Source: Burkholderiales bacterium 70-64 (GTDB lineage: Bacteria > Pseudomonadota > Gammaproteobacteria > Burkholderiales > Burkholderiaceae_E). Taken from it: 64,000 nt of DNA. Where the stretch lies: NCBI GenBank assembly GCA_001898645.1, contig MKUQ01000030.1:1-64000 (forward strand), read 5' to 3'. A program made the translations under genes and the position numbers. Under the pieces are notes generated by a model. It saw nothing but the letters and a program-made list of their open reading frames with translations, was not told the DNA's origin and made no database searches. Shown here in pieces: positions 7,955-16,130 of the stretch (its first letter is position 1; each line of letters opens with the position of its first letter).

Positions 7955-8353
7955 ATGGACGGTTATCCTTTTCTCGCGGTGTTCGGCGGCGCCGGCCTGG
8001 GCGCCCTGCTGCGCTGGGCTTTCGGTTCCACGCTGAACCCGATCTTCCCGACCATTCCGCTGGGCACCCTGGCCGCCAACCTCCTCGGCGGCCTGCTGGT
8101 GGGCGTGGCCACGGCAGTGTTCCTCCACAAGCCCGGCCTGGCTCCGGAATGGCGGCTGTTCGTGATCACCGGCTTCATGGGCGGGCTGACCACTTTCTCG
8201 ACCTTCTCGGTCGAGGTGGTCTCCCTGCTGGGACGTCGCGAGCCGCTGTGGGCCTTGGGCATGACGGCTCTCCACCTGCTGGGCTCGCTCGCCCTCACCG
8301 CCGCCGGCCTGGTGCTCGGCAGCGCGATCGCGACGGCCGGCACCTACCGTTGA
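7955..8353 (+). CDS. crcB: Fluoride ion channel CrcB/Fluc
   Basis: A 132-residue, four-helix membrane protein of the Fluc family, which exports fluoride as a dual-topology dimer. Family marks include [10 protein letters not shown] (12-21), [10 protein letters not shown] (37-46) with the conserved asparagine, and [10 protein letters not shown] (76-85), which lines the fluoride path. The start ATG follows AAGGAG by 5 nt. It is the first gene behind the fluoride riboswitch and leads a six-gene fluoride-response operon. Confidence 0.97.
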   Translation: MDGYPFLAVFGGAGLGALLRWAFGSTLNPIFPTIPLGTLAANLLGGLLVGVATAVFLHKPGLAPEWRLFVITGFMGGLTTFSTFSVEVVSLLGRREPLWALGMTALHLLGSLALTAAGLVLGSAIATAGTYR

Positions 8354-8366
8354 AGGGAGGCCTGCG

Positions 8367-8813
8367 ATGGACGGACTCTTTCTGCGCTTCTACGTGCACG
8401 AGAACCAGCGCATCCACCACGTCCTCCTGTGGGAATGGCTGCTGCAGCAGGCCAACCGCATGGGCATCCGCGGCGGCTCCGCCTTCCGCGCCATGGCCGG
8501 CTTCGGCAGCCATCGCGTCCTGCACGAGGATCATTTCTTCGAGCTCGCCGGCACGCTGACCGTGGAGGTCGAGTTCATCGTGACGCAGGACGAGGCGCAG
8601 CGGCTGCTCGCCCTGCTGCGCAGCGAGCGGGTACGCGTGTTCTACGCGCAGATCCCGGCGCAATTCGGCGTGCTCGACGCGGGGGAGGGCGGCGCGGGCA
8701 GCACGGGGAGCGCCGGCGGGACGGGCAGTGCCGATAGCACGAGCGGTACGGGCGGCGCCGGCAACCCCAGCGGAGCCGGCGATGCGGGCAAGCCGACGGG
8801 GAGCGCATCGTGA
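8367..8813 (+). CDS. DUF190 domain protein
   Basis: 148 residues. Residues 1-105 are a DUF190 domain (LFLRFYVHENQRIHHVLLW, then GGSAFRAMAGFGSH), a small ferredoxin-like/PII-like fold often encoded next to crcB. The last 40 residues are a Gly/Ser/Thr/Ala repeat-like tail that is unlikely to be folded. It starts 13 bp after crcB with an AAGGGAGG site, and its stop overlaps the next start (GTGA at 8810-8813). The function is unknown; a regulatory or channel-associated role with CrcB is inferred from recurring linkage. Confidence 0.85.
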   Translation: MDGLFLRFYVHENQRIHHVLLWEWLLQQANRMGIRGGSAFRAMAGFGSHRVLHEDHFFELAGTLTVEVEFIVTQDEAQRLLALLRSERVRVFYAQIPAQFGVLDAGEGGAGSTGSAGGTGSADSTSGTGGAGNPSGAGDAGKPTGSAS

Positions 8814-10027
8814 CCGGGATCTGGGCCCAGGCGGCCCTGTGGCTGGGCCTGGCGCTGGTGGCCACGCTGCTGTCCATCGGCCTGCGGGTGGCCACGGCGC
8901 TGTCCGAGATCGTGGTCGGCACCATCGCGCAACTGCTGATCGGCGCCGCGCTCGGCGGTGTGCTGCTCGCGGGCGACGCCTCGTGGCTGAAGTTCCTCGC
9001 CGGCGCGGGCGCGATCGTGCTCACCTTCCTGGCCGGCGCCGAGCTGGATCCGGCAGTGTTCCGCCACAAGTGGAAGGAGGCCGGCGCAGTCGGGCTGGTG
9101 GGCTTCGTCTCGCCCTTCCTGGTCTGTGCGGCCGCCGCGCACTACCTGCTCGGCTGGTCCACGGACGCCAGCTGGCTGGCTGGCGTGGCGATGTCGACCA
9201 CCTCGGTGGCCGTCGTCTACGCGGTGATGCTGGAGTTCGGCCTGAACCGCACCGACTACGGCAAGACGGTGCTGGCGGCCTGCTTCGTCAACGACCTCGC
9301 CACGGTGCTCGCGCTGGGCTTCCTGTTCTCGCCGTTCAGCCTCAAGACGCTGGTGTTCGTCGCCGTCGCCGTGGTCGTGTTCGCGATCCTGCCGTGGCTC
9401 ACGCCGCGCTTCTTCCACCGCTTCGGCGGGCGCCCCTCGGAGCTCGAAGCCAAGTTCCTCATGCTGTGCCTGTTCGGCATGGGCGCGCTGGCGAGCTGGG
9501 CCGACAGCGAGGCCGTGCTGCCGGCCTACCTGATCGGCATGGTCCTCGCCGGCACCGTGGGCAAGGACCATGCGCTGATCCGCCGGTTGCGCACGCTGAC
9601 CTTCGGGCTGCTCACGCCGTTCTACTTCATCCGCGCCGGATCGCTGGTCTCGGTACCGGCGCTGGTCGCGGCGCCGGCCGGCCTGCTGGTGCTGCTGCTG
9701 ACCAAGATGCTGGCCAAGGTCGTCGGCGTGTACCCGGTCACCAAGCTGTACCGTTCGCCCGATCGCGAGGCGGCGTACACCACGCTGCTGATGTCCACCG
9801 GGCTCACCTTCGGCACGATCTCGGCGCTCTTCGGGCTCTCGCACGGCGTGATCGACGAGGGCCAGTACTCGGCGCTGGTGGCCGCCGTGGTCGGCAGCGC
9901 GGTGGTGCCGACGCTGATCGCCAACGCCTTCTTCATGCCGCGCCACCTGCTCGACGAAGCGGTCGATGCCGGCGACCCGATGCCGCCCGTGGCGCGGCCC
10001 CAGCCATCGGCCAGGAGAGGAACATGA
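8810..10027 (+). CDS. Cation:proton antiporter (CPA family)
   Basis: A 405-residue protein with about 12 transmembrane helices throughout and no C-terminal TrkA domain. It has the GAGAIVLTFLAGAELDP region and polar residues in helix breaks (VAMSTTSVAVVYAVML, CFVNDLATVLALG) typical of CPA-type Na+/H+ antiporters. GTG start at 8810 overlaps the DUF190 stop, and its own stop overlaps the uspA start (ATGA at 10024). Such antiporters are recurrent members of fluoride-riboswitch operons; proton- or sodium-coupled relief of HF-driven acidification is a plausible role. Confidence 0.85.
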   Translation: MTGIWAQAALWLGLALVATLLSIGLRVATALSEIVVGTIAQLLIGAALGGVLLAGDASWLKFLAGAGAIVLTFLAGAELDPAVFRHKWKEAGAVGLVGFVSPFLVCAAAAHYLLGWSTDASWLAGVAMSTTSVAVVYAVMLEFGLNRTDYGKTVLAACFVNDLATVLALGFLFSPFSLKTLVFVAVAVVVFAILPWLTPRFFHRFGGRPSELEAKFLMLCLFGMGALASWADSEAVLPAYLIGMVLAGTVGKDHALIRRLRTLTFGLLTPFYFIRAGSLVSVPALVAAPAGLLVLLLTKMLAKVVGVYPVTKLYRSPDREAAYTTLLMSTGLTFGTISALFGLSHGVIDEGQYSALVAAVVGSAVVPTLIANAFFMPRHLLDEAVDAGDPMPPVARPQPSARRGT

Positions 10028-10476
10028 TCCGCAAGATCCTGCTCGGATACGACGGCTCGCAGGCCGCCGACGACGCCTTCCGTTTCGCGGTCGAGCTCGC
10101 GAAGAAGTACACGGCCGAGCTCCATCTCCTGGCGGTGGCGCGGCCGCCCGAGCTGGGCGACGACGTGGAGACCGAAGCGGTCATCGAGAACTCGCGCCGC
10201 CACTACGACCGGCTGCTGGGCCAGCTCGACGCCCGGCTGGCCGGCGAAGGGGTGGCCGCGCAGGCCCACGTGGTCGTCGGCCATCCGGCCGAGCAGATCG
10301 TGCGCTATGCCGATGCCCACGGCATCGATCACATCGTCGTCGGCCATCGCGGCCACACCCTGTTCGAACGCTGGCTGATCGGCTCGGTCGCCCGGCAGGT
10401 GATCGCCTACGCGCACTGCGCCGTGACCGTGGTACGCACGGCGCAGCCGTCTGCGCAGGCCGGCGGGCGGCAATGA
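10024..10476 (+). CDS. Universal stress protein, ATP-binding type
   Basis: A 150-residue UspA-domain protein. It starts MIRKILLGYDGSQAADDAF, with the family's first strand and Asp, and ends with the nucleotide-binding pattern G-2X-G-9X-G-S (GHRGHTLFERWLIGS, about 116-130), so it should bind ATP. It is translationally coupled to the antiporter by ATGA. Universal stress genes are among those known to be controlled by fluoride riboswitches. Confidence 0.93.
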   Translation: MIRKILLGYDGSQAADDAFRFAVELAKKYTAELHLLAVARPPELGDDVETEAVIENSRRHYDRLLGQLDARLAGEGVAAQAHVVVGHPAEQIVRYADAHGIDHIVVGHRGHTLFERWLIGSVARQVIAYAHCAVTVVRTAQPSAQAGGRQ

Positions 10477-10512
10477 TCCGGCGACGGACACCTCGGAACC
10501 AGGAGCGAAGAC

Positions 10513-11046
10513 ATGGGACTGAACCGCGTCGAGACCGGCCTGAACGTGCCGGAAGACTTCAACGTGATCATCGAGATCCCGATGCTGGCCGATCCGATCA
10601 AGTACGAGGTGGACAAGAAGAGCGGCGCGCTGGTCGTCGACCGCTTCATGTCGACCTCCATGCACTACCCGTGCAACTACGGCTACGTCCCCGGGACGCT
10701 GTGCGGCGACGGCGACCCCCTGGACGTGCTGGTGCTCACTCCCGTGCCCCTGATGATGGGGGTCATCGTGCGTGCCCGTCCGATCGGGCTGCTGCGCATG
10801 CAGGACGAGCACGGCGAGGATGCCAAGGTGCTGGCGGTGCCGGTGAAGGCAGTGTGCGGCGTGTACGACGACGTGCAATCGACGCACGACCTCCCCGCCC
10901 TCCAGCTGCGGCAGATCGAGCACTTCTTCCAGCACTATAAGGACCTGGAGGCGGGCAAGTTCGTGCGGCTGCTCGGCTGGGGCGACCCGCAGGAGGCGCG
11001 CGTCGAGATCCTGCGCGGCGTGCACGCCTACCGGGACGCCGCATAG
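10513..11046 (+). CDS. ppa: Inorganic pyrophosphatase, family I
   Basis: A 177-residue soluble pyrophosphatase that hydrolyses PPi to phosphate with Mg2+. The signature DGDPLD (66-71) is present along with the metal- and substrate-binding residues in VDRFMSTSMHYPCNYGY (42-58). The enzyme is a classic target of fluoride inhibition, so its place as fifth gene of the fluoride operon makes sense: more enzyme compensates for inhibition. A GGAGCG site precedes ATG 10513. It may be the sole ppa or a fluoride-induced extra copy. Confidence 0.95.
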   Translation: MGLNRVETGLNVPEDFNVIIEIPMLADPIKYEVDKKSGALVVDRFMSTSMHYPCNYGYVPGTLCGDGDPLDVLVLTPVPLMMGVIVRARPIGLLRMQDEHGEDAKVLAVPVKAVCGVYDDVQSTHDLPALQLRQIEHFFQHYKDLEAGKFVRLLGWGDPQEARVEILRGVHAYRDAA

Positions 11047-11080
11047 CGGCCCGCGGCAGCGCACACGGCAAGGCGGCCCC

Positions 11081-11551
11081 ATGATCGAGATCCTCGTCCC
11101 GGGCGGCGGCGCGCTGCGCCTGGAGTACCTCGTCGCCGATTTCAACGGCACCCTGGCCGTCGACGCGACGCTGCTGCCCGGGGTGGAGGAGGCGCTGCGC
11201 CGGCTCGCCGGCCGCCTGGCGATCCACGTCGTCACGGCCGATACGCACGGCCGGGCGCGCGAGGCGCTCGCCGGACTGCCGCTCGAGCTGTTCGTCCTGC
11301 CGCCCGGGCCGGGTGCGCCGGCCAAGCGGTATCACGTCGAACGGCTCGGCGCGCATCGCTGCGCGGCCATCGGCAACGGCCGCAACGACTGCGACCTGCT
11401 CTCGGTGGCGGCGCTGGGCATCGCCGTGGTGCAGGCCGAAGGCGCCGCGGCACAGACCCTCGCCGCCGCCGACATCGTGGTGCCCGACATCGGCGCCGCC
11501 CTGGACCTGCTGCTGCATCCGGCGCGCCTCGCCTCCACCCTGCGGCCCTGA
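11081..11551 (+). CDS. HAD-family soluble P-type-ATPase-like phosphatase
   Basis: A 156-residue HAD-fold protein matching the soluble fragment family related to P-type ATPase catalytic domains. Motif I is DFNGTLA (about 20-26), with Asn in place of the usual second Asp. Motif IV is GNGRNDCDLL (about 105-114), as in P-type ATPases. No transmembrane helices or ATP-binding N domain are present. It lies 34 bp after ppa and is probably the last gene of the fluoride operon. The substrate is unknown; a phosphoenzyme-type function linked to magnesium or fluoride stress is speculation. Confidence 0.75.
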   Translation: MIEILVPGGGALRLEYLVADFNGTLAVDATLLPGVEEALRRLAGRLAIHVVTADTHGRAREALAGLPLELFVLPPGPGAPAKRYHVERLGAHRCAAIGNGRNDCDLLSVAALGIAVVQAEGAAAQTLAAADIVVPDIGAALDLLLHPARLASTLRP

Positions 11552-11580
11552 GCGGCACCATGGGCGATGCGCTGCCCGGG

Positions 11581-11631
11581 CTGCCGGACGCCGCCTTCCG
11601 GCAGGTCGACGAGGCCGGGCGCGCCGGCCTC
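11581..11631. terminator. Two GC hairpins between convergent operons
   Basis: CTGCCGG (11581-11587) pairs with CCGGCAG (11598-11604), and GAGGCCGG (11611-11618) pairs with CCGGCCTC (11624-11631) around a GCGCG loop. They fill the 85-bp gap between the fluoride operon and the oppositely oriented MutS-like pair, so they could end transcription from both sides. No U-tract is present. Confidence 0.4.
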
Positions 11632-11636
11632 CGCGT

Positions 11637-13154
11637 TCACGCCGAGGCGCAGGCCGCCTCGTCCTCGAAGATCCTGCGGTACAGATCCTGGCCGAAGCTG
11701 GTCGCCAGCGGCTCGCCCTCGATGAGGCGGAAGGTGCGGGTTCCGTCGGCACGCCGCTCGGCGCGCAGGAACAGCGCATCGTCGTGCCTGCGGACGTGGC
11801 ACTCGTGCGCGAACTGGTACAGGTGAGTGACGAAGAAGATCCGCACGCGCTTCTCCAGCAAGGCCCCGACGATCTGCCGGGCGATCTCGGAACCCTCCCG
11901 CTCGTTGGTCGCGGCGAACGATTCGTTGCACAACAGCATCGAGTTCGGCCGCAGCCGGTCGACGATCCGGTTCATGCGCCCGAGCTCCTCGTCGAGCTTC
12001 CCGCTGCGCAGTGTCGCATCCTCCTCGCGCTTGTAGTGGGTGAACAGGCCGTCGCACAGCTCGCCCTCGAAGGCCTGCGCCGCCACGAACATGCCGGACT
12101 GCATCATCAGCTGCGCCAGGCCGATGCTCCTCAGGAAGCTCGATTTCCCGCCCTGGTTGGCGCCGGTGACGATCACCAGCCTCTTGCCGTCGGCGTTCGC
12201 CGCGTTGCCGACGACGCGCCGCTCCATGCTCAGCGCGAGGCAGGCGTCGTAGAGCCCGCTGAAGGACCGGCGGCGCGCGCCGGCGGGCCAGGGAGTGGGA
12301 AGGACCACGCCCGCCCCTCTCTCCGCGAGACGCTGGTGCAGGTTCAGGCAGCCGACGTAGAAGGCCAGCTCCGCGCGCAGCATCTCGAAGAAGCTCAGGA
12401 CGTGGTCGGTCGACTGGGCGAGCGCGTTGGCCACGAGGTTGATGCCGCGGCCCTGCAGCTGCGACAGCGCGTTGGCGCCCGCCTCGTCGCGATCGGCGAT
12501 GCGGAACACGTAGGCGGGCGGCTTCCTGGCGAACAGGCGCTCCCACCAGCGCTGCCTGCGCGGCGGCGTCCTGCGCACGACGTAGCCGCTCGCCTTGTTG
12601 CCCTTGCCCAGCCCCGCGCTCAGGAGCACCCCCTTGCGGAACCGGAGCTCGGCCAGGTGGTCCTCGATCTCGGCGAAATACGCCTCGCCGAACTCCCTGC
12701 GCAGCAGCGCGAACAGCGTGCAGAAGCCCTCCGAGCGGAACTGTCCGGCGTGCTCGTCGGCGATCGCCTTCAGCTGCCCGATGTGCCCGACGAACATCTG
12801 CAGCAGCTCGATCGCATCGTGCAGGATCACGATCGGGTAGTGGCTGAGGACGCCGAAGAAATGCTTCTTCCTGCCCTCGACCGCCGCCGTCGCGACCCCG
12901 TACAGCGCGCGGACCACCGCGGCGTTCGCCAGGCAGTCGGCGACGATGTGCTGGCGGTGCAGCACTGCTTCCACGTCGTCGTGCAGGCTCGCGAGCATGG
13001 CCTTGCGAGCCACCTCGAGAAGGAAGGGATCGCCGTCGGCCATGGCGCCGAACAGCACCTCCAGCTCCAGGTCCCGGATCAGGTCCTCTCCCTCGGGCGG
13101 CAGTTCCTGCTGCAGATCGAGGTCACGGTCGGGGTACATCAGGAAGGCTTTCAT
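11637..13154 (-). CDS. MutS-like ATPase (second of tandem pair)
   Basis: 505 residues, starting at ATG 13154, which overlaps the upstream gene's stop (ATGA). The C-terminal third is a MutS-type ABC ATPase domain: Walker A GANQGGKSSFLR (about 330), THYKREEDA, Walker B MLLCNESFAATNEREG and FFVTHLYQFAH. The N-terminal part is a helical core/lever region. The mismatch-recognition and connector domains of true MutS are missing. It shares this short layout with its neighbour. MutS-like genes are among those reported next to fluoride riboswitches, and here the pair converges on a fluoride operon. The cellular role is unknown. Confidence 0.85.
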   Translation of the reverse strand: MKAFLMYPDRDLDLQQELPPEGEDLIRDLELEVLFGAMADGDPFLLEVARKAMLASLHDDVEAVLHRQHIVADCLANAAVVRALYGVATAAVEGRKKHFFGVLSHYPIVILHDAIELLQMFVGHIGQLKAIADEHAGQFRSEGFCTLFALLRREFGEAYFAEIEDHLAELRFRKGVLLSAGLGKGNKASGYVVRRTPPRRQRWWERLFARKPPAYVFRIADRDEAGANALSQLQGRGINLVANALAQSTDHVLSFFEMLRAELAFYVGCLNLHQRLAERGAGVVLPTPWPAGARRRSFSGLYDACLALSMERRVVGNAANADGKRLVIVTGANQGGKSSFLRSIGLAQLMMQSGMFVAAQAFEGELCDGLFTHYKREEDATLRSGKLDEELGRMNRIVDRLRPNSMLLCNESFAATNEREGSEIARQIVGALLEKRVRIFFVTHLYQFAHECHVRRHDDALFLRAERRADGTRTFRLIEGEPLATSFGQDLYRRIFEDEAACASA

Positions 13155-14701
13155 GGCGTCACCCGCTGTCCGATCCACGCGGCGGTCAGGCGGTACTTCG
13201 CCGCGATCGCCAGCGCATAGGAAAGCCCGTCGGCCGGCCGGCGTTCGAGCCTGAAGGTGCGCACCGTCGGATCCTCGGCGTCGACCGCGCTCACCATGCT
13301 CACGGTCTTCTCGTCGAACGACGCCAGCTCGTCCATGAAGGTGACGCACACGCACAGCGCGTCCAGCGCCGAGATCCTCGCCATCACCTTCCTGCCCAGC
13401 CACACCGCGTCCTCGAGCGTGGTGGACGAGAAGATCTCGTTCATCACCACGACGCTCGCAGGCGTCGCCCGGTCGAGGATGCGGCGTATCCTCGTCAGGT
13501 CGTCCTGCAGCTTGCCGTGCAGGTTGGCGATGTCCTCTTCCCGCTCGAAATGCGTGAACAGGCGGTCGAAGAGGAACAGACGCGCCTGCGCGGCCGGCAC
13601 CGGCAGGCCCAGGCAGGCCAGGTAGTGCAGCTGGCCGAAGGTGCGGGCGAAGGTGGTCTTGCCGCCCTGGTTGGGGCCCGACACGACGAAGATGCGCTCG
13701 GGGTCGCGCAGGAAGAAGTCGTTGCGCACCACGGACAGGCCGTCGCGCGCGAGGCGATCGGCCAACGCGAGGTCGAAGGCCGCGCGGACCTCGATGTCCT
13801 TGCGCTCGCCCGAGAGCTGCGGATAGCAGAACTCCAGGCCGCCCCGCCTGAAGGTGTCGGCGTGCTCGAGGAAGGCCAGGTAGAACTGCACCTCGCGATC
13901 GAACCGCTCGATCGCCGGATCCAGGTAGTCGCGGTGATCGGCGCAGCAGGCGTCGAGCGCGCGGAACGCCTCGGGCTCGAGCTGCGCCACGAGGTCCAGG
14001 ATGCCGGCCTCGACGTGGTTCATGCCGGGCCAGTCCGAGTACTTCACCCGGTAGTCGCTCACCGCTCCCTGCCTGAACTTGGCGAACGTCTCCTCGACCG
14101 CGGCGCTGTAGTCGATCTCGCCGTCGTAGCGGCTGACGACCACGGCGTTGCCGTGGATCCGCATGCAGTAGCGGATCGCGGCCAGGCCGGCCTTCACTGC
14201 CTCGACCTGCCCCGGCAACGGGGCGAAGCGGGCGGATTGCACGTATTGCGACAGGTATTGCCGCAGCCCCGACAGCCCGCGTGATCGCACCGCCAGCCGC
14301 TCCAGGTCGCGCGCGAGGCCGGCGACGGCGCCGCAGTACGTTTCGATCGCGTCGAGGAACCAGCGCTCCTTCTCGTAGGGGTAGTGCAGCTTCTCCGCCT
14401 GCGCGCGCTGCTCGCGCATCGTGCGCATCGCCTCCGCGAAGGCGCCGATGGCCTGCCGCGCGTCCTCGCGCTCCAGCTCGCGCATCACTTCCTGGCGATA
14501 GGCGATCGCGTCGAGGTCATCCAGGCGCGCGTGGAAGAAGGGCTCGAGCCGGTATTCCGCGCGCCGTGCGGCAACGGCCGCGATGATCAGGTCGAGGCCG
14601 AGGTCGTGGAAGAAGTCGGGCGCCTCGGGCGCGGGCGACAGCGCCTCATCTCCGGGGCGCGGGAACAGGATGCTGCGAAAACCGCATGGCGCTTCGTTCA
14701 T
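13151..14701 (-). CDS. MutS-like ATPase (first of tandem pair)
   Basis: 516 residues with a helical N-terminal two-thirds and a C-terminal MutS ATPase domain: Walker A GPNQGGKTTFAR (about 340), the FDRLFTHFEREEDI segment, and Walker B SVVVMNEIFSSTTLEDA. As in its neighbour, the DNA mismatch-binding domain is absent and there is no Smr domain, so it is neither MutS1 nor MutS2. The two products are clearly related but diverged, suggesting an old duplication and perhaps a heterodimer. ATG 14701 is the natural family-like start. It is divergent from the MFS gene. Confidence 0.85.
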   Translation of the reverse strand: MNEAPCGFRSILFPRPGDEALSPAPEAPDFFHDLGLDLIIAAVAARRAEYRLEPFFHARLDDLDAIAYRQEVMRELEREDARQAIGAFAEAMRTMREQRAQAEKLHYPYEKERWFLDAIETYCGAVAGLARDLERLAVRSRGLSGLRQYLSQYVQSARFAPLPGQVEAVKAGLAAIRYCMRIHGNAVVVSRYDGEIDYSAAVEETFAKFRQGAVSDYRVKYSDWPGMNHVEAGILDLVAQLEPEAFRALDACCADHRDYLDPAIERFDREVQFYLAFLEHADTFRRGGLEFCYPQLSGERKDIEVRAAFDLALADRLARDGLSVVRNDFFLRDPERIFVVSGPNQGGKTTFARTFGQLHYLACLGLPVPAAQARLFLFDRLFTHFEREEDIANLHGKLQDDLTRIRRILDRATPASVVVMNEIFSSTTLEDAVWLGRKVMARISALDALCVCVTFMDELASFDEKTVSMVSAVDAEDPTVRTFRLERRPADGLSYALAIAAKYRLTAAWIGQRVTP

Positions 14702-14866
14702 TCGCGTGCCTCCACGCCCAAGCGGGCGGTGCAGGCATCATCAGCCGTTGCGGCGGTTTCGCGAATGCGGGAGGAATGCCATCTCCCTCGTCCAAGTGTA
14801 CGACGGCCGCATCCGCCGAGCAACGCCGGCATACTGCGGAGCATCGAGAATCACCCGGGCCATCCG

Positions 14867-16093
14867 TTGACCGCCGCAACCGCTCCGCACGAACGCCTCG
14901 CCGCCGGCTCGCCCGCCTTTCGCCGGGTCAACCTGGCGATGTTCGTCGGCGGCTATGCGAGCTTTGCCATGCTCTACGGCACGCAGCCGCTGCTGCCGCT
15001 GTTCTCAGCCGAGTTCGCGCTCGATCCGGCGACCGCCAGCCTGGCGGTCTCGGCGGGCACCGCGGGGCTGGCGCTGATGCTGATCCCGGCCAGCGTGCTG
15101 TCGGACCGCTTCGGGCGCGTGCGCCTGATGAAGCTCTCGCTCGCCATCGCCGCCCTCGTCTGCGCCGCCTCGGCGGCAGTGGCGGACTTCGCCCAGCTGC
15201 TGCTGCTGCGCGCGCTGCTGGGGGTGGCCATCGCGGGCCTGCCGGCCGCCGCGGTGGCCTACCTGGCCGAGGAGGTGGCGCCGGCGGCCCAGGGCCGCGC
15301 CATGGGCCTGTACATCGGCGGCAACGCGCTGGGCGGCATGAGCGGGCGGTTCCTGGCCGCCCTGGTCACCGAAGGCGGATCCTGGCGCCTGGCCCTGGCG
15401 CTGCTGGGCGCGCTCGGCGTGGTGGCCGCGGTGCTGTTCTGGCAACGGCTGCCGGCCTCGCACCACTTCCGGCCGCGCGACGCAGCGATCGGCCGCATCC
15501 TGCACGATGCGCGCGCGATGCTGGCCGACCCCGGCCTGCCCTGGCTGTTCCTGATCGGCTTCCTGCTGATGGGCACCTTCATCGCGCTCTACAACTATCT
15601 CGCCTATCGCCTGCTCGCAGCGCCCTATCACCTGGGGCAGTCCGCGATCGGCGCGATATACCTGCTCTACCTGCTGGGCAGCGCAGCCTCGGCCTTCGCC
15701 GGACGCCTGGCCGACCGCCATGGCCGGCGCAACGTGCTGTGGATCATGCTGGTGCTGCTGGCGGCAGGCCTGGCCGCGACCCTGGCGGCCCCCATGGCGG
15801 CCATCGTCGCCGGCGTGGCGCTGAGCACCTTCGGCTTCTTCGCGGCCCACTCCCTGGCCAGCGGCTGGGTGGCACGGCGCGCCCCCGAGCGCCCGGCGCT
15901 GGCGGCCGCCCTGTACCTGTGCGGCTATTACCTCGGCGCCAGCATCATCGGCACCGTGGCAGGGAAGGCCTGGAGCGCGGGCGGCTGGCCGGGCCTGGTG
16001 GCGATGCTCATGGCGTGCACGCTGGCGATGATCGTCGCGGCGCTGCGCGCGCGCCGGGCCGCCATCGTCCGTCCTGCACCCAGTGAATACTGA
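14867..16093 (+). CDS. MFS transporter
   Basis: About 408 residues with 12 transmembrane helices and the MFS loop motif DRFGRVRLMK between helices 2 and 3, repeated in weaker form (GRLADRHGRRN) between helices 8 and 9. It resembles the YnfM/arabinose-efflux-like group. The start is uncertain: TTG 14867 is placed just before the conserved N-terminus, but ATG 14765 in frame is also possible, and no ribosome-binding site is clear. The substrate is unknown. The hydratase and CitE-like genes follow at 37-79 bp, so organic acid transport is a reasonable guess. Confidence 0.8.
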   Translation: MTAATAPHERLAAGSPAFRRVNLAMFVGGYASFAMLYGTQPLLPLFSAEFALDPATASLAVSAGTAGLALMLIPASVLSDRFGRVRLMKLSLAIAALVCAASAAVADFAQLLLLRALLGVAIAGLPAAAVAYLAEEVAPAAQGRAMGLYIGGNALGGMSGRFLAALVTEGGSWRLALALLGALGVVAAVLFWQRLPASHHFRPRDAAIGRILHDARAMLADPGLPWLFLIGFLLMGTFIALYNYLAYRLLAAPYHLGQSAIGAIYLLYLLGSAASAFAGRLADRHGRRNVLWIMLVLLAAGLAATLAAPMAAIVAGVALSTFGFFAAHSLASGWVARRAPERPALAAALYLCGYYLGASIIGTVAGKAWSAGGWPGLVAMLMACTLAMIVAALRARRAAIVRPAPSEY

Positions 16094-16130
16094 CCGGAGC
16101 TACGCTTCGACTTCCAGGACGACCCGGACC

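Noticed and set aside
13155-13403. N-terminal extension of the second MutS-like gene
   Set aside because: The frame stays open upstream, but that region is the C-terminal coding part of the first MutS-like gene, and the ATGA overlap at 13151-13154 gives a natural start.
11637-14701. Canonical MutS mismatch-repair genes
   Set aside because: Both proteins are only about 500 residues and lack the N-terminal mismatch-recognition and connector domains, so they cannot be standard MutS.
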